This document shows positions 15,810-18,484 of a DNA stretch of 18,484 bases, in pieces. The DNA comes from Lactobacillus sp. (GTDB lineage Bacteria > Bacillota > Bacilli > Lactobacillales > Lactobacillaceae), in the NCBI RefSeq assembly GCF_014803895.1, contig NZ_JAAVAU010000021.1, positions 1 to 18,484 on the forward strand, read 5' to 3'. Both the position numbers and the translations under genes were made by a program. The notes below the pieces were generated by a model. It saw nothing but the letters and a program-made list of their open reading frames with translations, was not told where the DNA came from and made no database searches. Within the stretch, counting starts at the first letter, position 1. Each line of letters opens with the position of its first letter.

Positions 15810-16130
15810 TTAACTAATAAAGATAGTATTCTTTGCTTTCCAATCACGCAATTTTATTCCTACCCAAAAAGTATAAATCCCTAATGTAATAATTGATAGT
15901 AATAGCCACTTAATCCAGTTCCCAAATAAGCCCCAGGCACTTCCAACAAATTTCATCCTATGTCCTTCAATTACTGTATGATTAGTTTCCCAACCATATA
16001 CTAAACATACTGCCCAAGGGAAACAGATTCCGAATGTACAAACTGTCAAAATAAAGCCCAATATTTTCCAACCAATATAGGCAAATAAACCACCGTCAAA
16101 GAAAGAGTTTCTACCATGTTTTGTTTCCAC
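15810..16130 (-). CDS. DUF898 (YjgN-like) small membrane protein
   Basis: A 106-residue protein resembling DUF898/YjgN membrane proteins. Two hydrophobic hairpin-like segments (about 17-45 and 67-93) share a repeated pattern, TFGICFPWAV and TLGIYTFWVG, pointing to an internal duplication. The linker ETNHTVIEGHRMKFVGSA is the conserved soluble loop of the family. Start is GTG at 16130, with AGAGG eight bases upstream. It is followed on the same strand by the dehydrogenase gene, 95 bases away, with no clear terminator, so partial co-transcription is possible. Function unknown. Confidence 0.75.
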   Translation of the reverse strand: METKHGRNSFFDGGLFAYIGWKILGFILTVCTFGICFPWAVCLVYGWETNHTVIEGHRMKFVGSAWGLFGNWIKWLLLSIITLGIYTFWVGIKLRDWKAKNTIFIS

Positions 16131-16164
16131 TATAATAACCTCTGTTCTATCTAAGTATATTTAT

Positions 16165-16170
16165 ATTATA
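16165..16170 (-). promoter_or_regulatory. -10 box upstream of the DUF898-like gene
   Basis: A TATAAT on the minus strand, about 34 bases before the GTG start. The expected -35 place coincides with the T-run of the terminator at 16187-16219, so the -35 match is poor. Confidence 0.4.
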
Positions 16171-16186
16171 GTGTTAAGTCAGGAAC

Positions 16187-16219
16187 AAAAAAAGACTAGC
16201 AAGCTTTACGCTTCTAGTC
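16187..16219 (-). terminator. Second minus-strand terminator below tRNA-Gln copy B
   Basis: On the minus strand GACTAG/CTAGTC plus an inner AAGC/GCTT form a two-part stem followed by seven T residues. The tRNA already has its own terminator at 16271-16317, so this one either backs it up or ends a separate short transcript starting near a TATAAT at 16244-16249. Confidence 0.7.
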
Positions 16220-16270
16220 GTTTGAATAAGTTAAATTAATTTTATTATAAATTCAGATAACTTTTTAAAA

Positions 16271-16317
16271 ATAAAAAAAGCTTTAATATCAAGCATCGAA
16301 ACACTTAAAATTAAAGC
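16271..16317 (-). terminator. Terminator of tRNA-Gln copy B
   Basis: On the minus strand GCTTTAAT (16317-16310) pairs with ATTAAAGC (16287-16280), followed by a run of seven T residues. It starts 13 bases after the tRNA. Confidence 0.7.
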
Positions 16318-16329
16318 AAATTATAAATA

Positions 16330-16401
16330 TTGGGTTAGCTGGATTCGAACCAGCGCATGACGGTACCAAAAACCGTTGCCTTACCACTTGGCTATAACCC
16401 A
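16330..16401 (-). tRNA. tRNA-Gln (UUG), copy B
   Basis: Identical over 72 bases to copy A at 14477-14548, with anticodon UUG and no encoded CCA. Here it is a single-gene transcript with its own consensus promoter and terminator. Confidence 0.95.
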
Positions 16402-16406
16402 TTTCC

Positions 16407-16440
16407 TTGAACTTTTACTTGTTGTTCAATTTAATTACCA
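16407..16440 (-). repeat. Conserved leader hairpin 5' of tRNA-Gln, copy B
   Basis: TTGAAC/GTTCAA with the same 11-base loop as at 14554-14586, followed by TTAATTACCA. It lies between the promoter and the tRNA, so it is transcribed as part of the 5' leader. Confidence 0.6.
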
Positions 16441-16470
16441 TTTGACTAGCTAAGCCAATCAACATCTAAT

Positions 16471-16499
16471 ACTATACTAATTTTAAAATAAATTGTCAA
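16471..16499 (-). promoter_or_regulatory. Promoter of tRNA-Gln copy B
   Basis: A near-perfect sigma-A promoter on the minus strand: TTGACA (16494-16499), a 17-base spacer and TATAGT (16471-16476). The predicted leader is about 65 bases and includes the conserved hairpin. Confidence 0.85.
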
Positions 16500-16534
16500 C
16501 AAAATAATTAAACTTTTTTCTATTTTCTGCTTTT

Positions 16535-16543
16535 TGCTATAAT
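16535..16543 (+). promoter_or_regulatory. Extended -10 promoter of the HAD gene
   Basis: TGC-TATAAT 23 bases before the ATG, with no clear -35. GAGG precedes the start codon by seven bases. Confidence 0.5.
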
Positions 16544-16566
16544 TCTACATAGAAAAGAGGCTTTTT

Positions 16567-17358
16567 ATGACTACTCCAAGACTTATTTTTAGTGAAATTG
16601 ATAATACCCTAATTAGTCCAAACTATCCTTTAAGTCAGGAAACAATTTCTGCCATTAGAAAACAAATTATTCATGGCAACCTATTTATTCCTGTTTCTAA
16701 TAGAATGCCCAAAGCTATGCTGACTGTTGTAGGTCAAATTACTACTGCATCTCCTATTATTGCTTACGATGGTGCACTTGTCCTCGACGAAATGGGCTCT
16801 CCACTAAATTCACAATTTATGAGTATTGAAACTGCGACTAAAATTTGTACTATAGTAGAAAAATATCCAAAACTTGTTTGGAATATTTACAGTGGCTATA
16901 ATTGGCTAACTCAAAATATTAACAATACTTTTGTTACCAACCAAATCGAATTAACTCAAGTCAAACCATTTCCAACTATTATTGAACACTTAACTGAACT
17001 TAAGGGGGTTCATAAAATTTCAATTATGGGTGAACATGATGAATTACTTCAAATCCAAAAAGAACTAGTTCAGATTAAAGACTTAACTATATCTTTTTTT
17101 AACAATAATACCCTAGATATTCTTACCAAAGATGTCTCACGTACAAACGCTATGAAAATTATGGCTGATTATTTTGCAATTGACTTGAAAGACTGTATCG
17201 GTTTCGGTGGACTTATCCAAGATGAAGATATGCTTACTAAAATAGGTCATCCTTATGTAACAAGAAATTTGTTTCAAACCACTAGCAATAAGTTTCACAT
17301 GATTCCACAAATAAATCATCAGCCTGATTTTGCTCAAATTTTAGCGGATTTCACCTAA
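16567..17358 (+). CDS. Cof-type HAD-superfamily protein with degraded catalytic motifs
   Basis: A 263-residue protein with the size and layout of Cof/YidA-type HAD phosphatases, including a C2 cap (about 80-190). The catalytic motifs deviate from consensus. Motif I, normally DxDGT, reads EIDNT (10-14), so the nucleophilic Asp is Glu. Motif II is PVSNR, with Ser in place. The motif III Lys of the usual VSKG is VSRT. Motif IV, normally GDxxND, reads GFGGLIQDEDML, losing the first acid. The fold looks intact and the frame is open, so this is probably a pseudoenzyme or an enzyme with altered chemistry rather than a decayed gene. Single-gene unit; no strong terminator is visible behind it. Confidence 0.82.
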   Translation: MTTPRLIFSEIDNTLISPNYPLSQETISAIRKQIIHGNLFIPVSNRMPKAMLTVVGQITTASPIIAYDGALVLDEMGSPLNSQFMSIETATKICTIVEKYPKLVWNIYSGYNWLTQNINNTFVTNQIELTQVKPFPTIIEHLTELKGVHKISIMGEHDELLQIQKELVQIKDLTISFFNNNTLDILTKDVSRTNAMKIMADYFAIDLKDCIGFGGLIQDEDMLTKIGHPYVTRNLFQTTSNKFHMIPQINHQPDFAQILADFT

Positions 17359-17432
17359 AATTACTCTTTATTACAAAAAAACTAACGATTTTCATAGCTT
17401 TATAACCTTATCGACTCTGTTTTGTAACAAAA

Positions 17433-17461
17433 TTGCAATAATCTCCTCGTATCATTAAAGA
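17433..17461 (+). promoter_or_regulatory. Possible apf promoter
   Basis: TTGCAA and TAAAGA with a 17-base spacer. The implied leader is about 60 bases. The -10 match is modest. The gap 17359-17524 otherwise holds a TTACAAAA/TTTTGTAA inverted repeat 41 bases apart and no gene. Confidence 0.35.
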
Positions 17462-17524
17462 TGTCAATTACGAAGAACAAATTTTTAATGCTAATTATTA
17501 ACTTAAATTATAAGGAGAATTATA

Positions 17525-18214
17525 TTGAATAAGTTCAAGTCAGTCTTAATTAAATTAACTGCCGGTGCTGCTCTTGCTTTCACTGGTGTTGTAGCTATTA
17601 ATACAACTACTACTGCTTCCCATGCAGAAGCTGCAACAACACTTAAAACTAAGAAGATCACTATCGACTCAAAAGACGGTGCTAAGATTTGGACTTCTTA
17701 CTACAAGGGTACTTTTACTGGACAAACTGCTATGTACGGTGCCAACTACACATACACTAGTACCGCAGTTGATCCAAATGGAAATATGTGGTTTAAGATT
17801 GGCGAAAACCAATGGGTTAAGGCCGATGATATTGTTATGGGTGAATTAACTACTGCTGCTAAAAATGCCCAAAAAACAACTACTACAACTACCACAAAGA
17901 CCACTACTAAGAAAACTACTACTAAGAAAACCACTAAAAAGACTAGTACAAAGAAAACAACAAAGAAAACAGTTTCTCAAGCTCCTACCAGTGCCGAAGC
18001 TGCTGCTAAAGCTTGGATTGCAATGCGTGAATCTGGCAATAATTACAATGCACGCAATGGTCAATATATTGGTAAATACCAACTATCCGCTTCCTATTTA
18101 AATGGTGACTACTCAGCAGCTAACCAAGAACGTGTTGCTAACAACTATGTTAAGTCTCGTTACGGTTCATGGGTAAATGCTAAGAATTTCTGGTTAACTC
18201 ACGGTTGGTACTAA
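17525..18214 (+). CDS. apf: Aggregation-promoting factor, secreted cell-surface protein
   Basis: A 229-residue exported protein of the lactobacillar APF group, linked to aggregation, adhesion and cell shape. Residues 1-36 are a signal peptide: basic MNKFKSVLIK, a hydrophobic core, and cleavage after AEA at 34-36. A small folded domain follows (37-108). Next is a linker of almost only Thr and Lys (about 118-150), encoded by degenerate ACT/ACA/AAG/AAA repeats. The conserved C-terminal APF domain (about 157-229) runs from AAKAWIAMRESGNNYNA to NFWLTHGWY. It resembles transglycosylase-like folds, with Glu169 as candidate acid. The start codon is TTG, supported by AAGGAG seven bases upstream and by the signal peptide beginning at once. 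Binding to the wall is probably electrostatic, through the Lys-rich linker. Confidence 0.92.
   Translation: MNKFKSVLIKLTAGAALAFTGVVAINTTTTASHAEAATTLKTKKITIDSKDGAKIWTSYYKGTFTGQTAMYGANYTYTSTAVDPNGNMWFKIGENQWVKADDIVMGELTTAAKNAQKTTTTTTTKTTTKKTTTKKTTKKTSTKKTTKKTVSQAPTSAEAAAKAWIAMRESGNNYNARNGQYIGKYQLSASYLNGDYSAANQERVANNYVKSRYGSWVNAKNFWLTHGWY
17872..17970 (+). repeat. Thr/Lys codon repeat inside apf
   Basis: About 100 bases of degenerate three-base units coding Thr and Lys (TTTK, TTKK patterns). Such tracts vary in length between strains by slippage or recombination; here synonymous codons are mixed, which should limit slippage. Confidence 0.7.
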
Positions 18215-18226
18215 AATATTCAAGAC

Positions 18227-18266
18227 AAAATGGATTCGTATGTTATGATACGAATCCATTTTTTAT
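18227..18266 (+). terminator. Terminator of apf
   Basis: AATGGATTCGTAT pairs perfectly with ATACGAATCCATT around a 6-base loop, followed by a T-rich tract. It starts 12 bases after the apf stop. Confidence 0.9.
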
Positions 18267-18285
18267 TTTTATTTATAATAATACA

Positions 18286-18334
18286 AGCTGGTGAAAACTC
18301 AGTATTTATTGCTGAGATGAACCCAGCTTTTTTT
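18286..18334 (+). repeat. Structured hairpin repeat, copy 2 (inverted relative to copy 1)
   Basis: AGCTGG (18286-18291) pairs with CCAGCT (18323-18328); the inner stem CTCAG/CTGAG has a 9-base loop; seven T residues follow. TATAAT lies at 18274-18279, the same six-base distance as in copy 1. Weaker similarity continues to about 18365 (shared TTTTCTATTTTAT). Relative to copy 1, one inner pair changes from G-C to A-T and one from T-G to C-G, so pairing is kept. Confidence 0.7.
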
Positions 18335-18365
18335 AGTTGCTTTTCTATTTTATGGTATTTTCGAA

Positions 18366-18484
18366 AATGAACTACATCGGGAATGAATTCCCGAGTTTCT
18401 GGGAACAACAGGTAGTGTTTAGGATCTTACAGAGAATTAGCTTTCGATGTCCGAAAGGTCTCATACCTAACTCACAGAACCTGT
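18366..18484 (-). mobile_element. Probable 3' end / omega RNA region of a second tnpB element (runs off window)
   Basis: Read on the minus strand this stretch is a series of RNA-like hairpins: CTTTCG/CGAAAG (18441-18457), a long-range ACAGGT/ACCTGT pair (18408-18413 with 18479-18484), and a nearly perfect palindrome at 18377-18394 like an IS200/IS605 right-end hairpin. The palindrome core AATTCATT with flanking GG/CC matches the inner hairpin of the left-edge repeat. No long frame is open on either strand, as expected for the reRNA/right end past a tnpB stop. The tnpB gene itself would lie beyond the window, so the call rests on structure alone. Confidence 0.45.

Noticed and set aside
17371..17427. 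TTACAAAA/TTTTGTAA inverted repeat as HAD terminator
   Set aside because: The arms are 41 bases apart, A+T only, and no T-run follows; too weak to call a terminator.
17846..18101. Frames of 75-78 codons on both strands within apf
   Set aside because: They arise from the low-complexity Thr/Lys repeat read in other frames.
18220..18408. Open frame of 62 codons on the minus strand past apf
   Set aside because: It runs through the apf terminator and the hairpin repeat, has no good ribosome binding site and no recognisable protein pattern; RNA or DNA structure explains the region better.
1..18484. CRISPR array, prophage or defence operon
   Set aside because: No regularly spaced repeats, phage structural or integrase genes, or known defence domains were found on either strand.

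Overview
The window looks like the chromosome of a low-GC Firmicute, most likely a Lactobacillus of the acidophilus/gasseri/johnsonii/crispatus type. The reasons are the strong A+T bias, AGGAGG-type ribosome binding sites, an aggregation-promoting-factor gene with a TTG start, an L-2-hydroxyisocaproate/lactate dehydrogenase and tRNA genes without encoded CCA. The genus is an inference; no rRNA or marker gene was available.

Layout. The left edge (1 to about 198) is the 5' end of a tnpB (IS200/IS605-type) element on the minus strand. Then, all on the minus strand: an IclR regulator with an isochorismatase-like protein (454-1799); a P2-type Ca2+ ATPase (1992-4664); the NAD salvage pair pncB-nadE (4727-7031); and a tightly packed glycosyltransferase operon (7099-11600), read as tagA (GT26) - GT4 - membrane-anchored GT2 - GT32. 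tagD (glycerol-3-phosphate cytidylyltransferase) diverges from tagA on the plus strand at 11702. A GntR/UTRA regulator and a beta-helix protein follow on the minus strand, then a one-domain rhodanese on the plus strand. From 14477 to 16401 comes a tRNA region: tRNA-Gln and tRNA-Tyr, the L-hydroxyacid dehydrogenase, a DUF898-like membrane protein, and a second identical tRNA-Gln. The right part has a Cof-type HAD protein with degraded catalytic motifs and the secreted aggregation-promoting factor (apf). The right edge (about 18366-18484) looks like the 3' end of another minus-strand tnpB element, including a possible omega/reRNA.

How genes work together. PncB and NadE form two steps of nicotinate-to-NAD salvage and are translationally coupled. 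TagA and TagD suggest wall teichoic acid or a related undecaprenyl-linked polymer, with three further glycosyltransferases decorating or extending it; the polymerase and export genes are not in the window. IclR probably controls the downstream hydrolase, and GntR probably controls itself.

Most unusual signals. A roughly 48-nt hairpin occurs at both ends of the window in opposite orientation, each with a TATAAT box the same distance upstream, a T-run and a compensatory base-pair change; one copy lies in front of tnpB. A tRNA-Gln duplication carries a conserved 5' leader hairpin. A HAD protein and an isochorismatase-fold protein both lack the expected catalytic residues. No CRISPR array, prophage or defence operon is visible.
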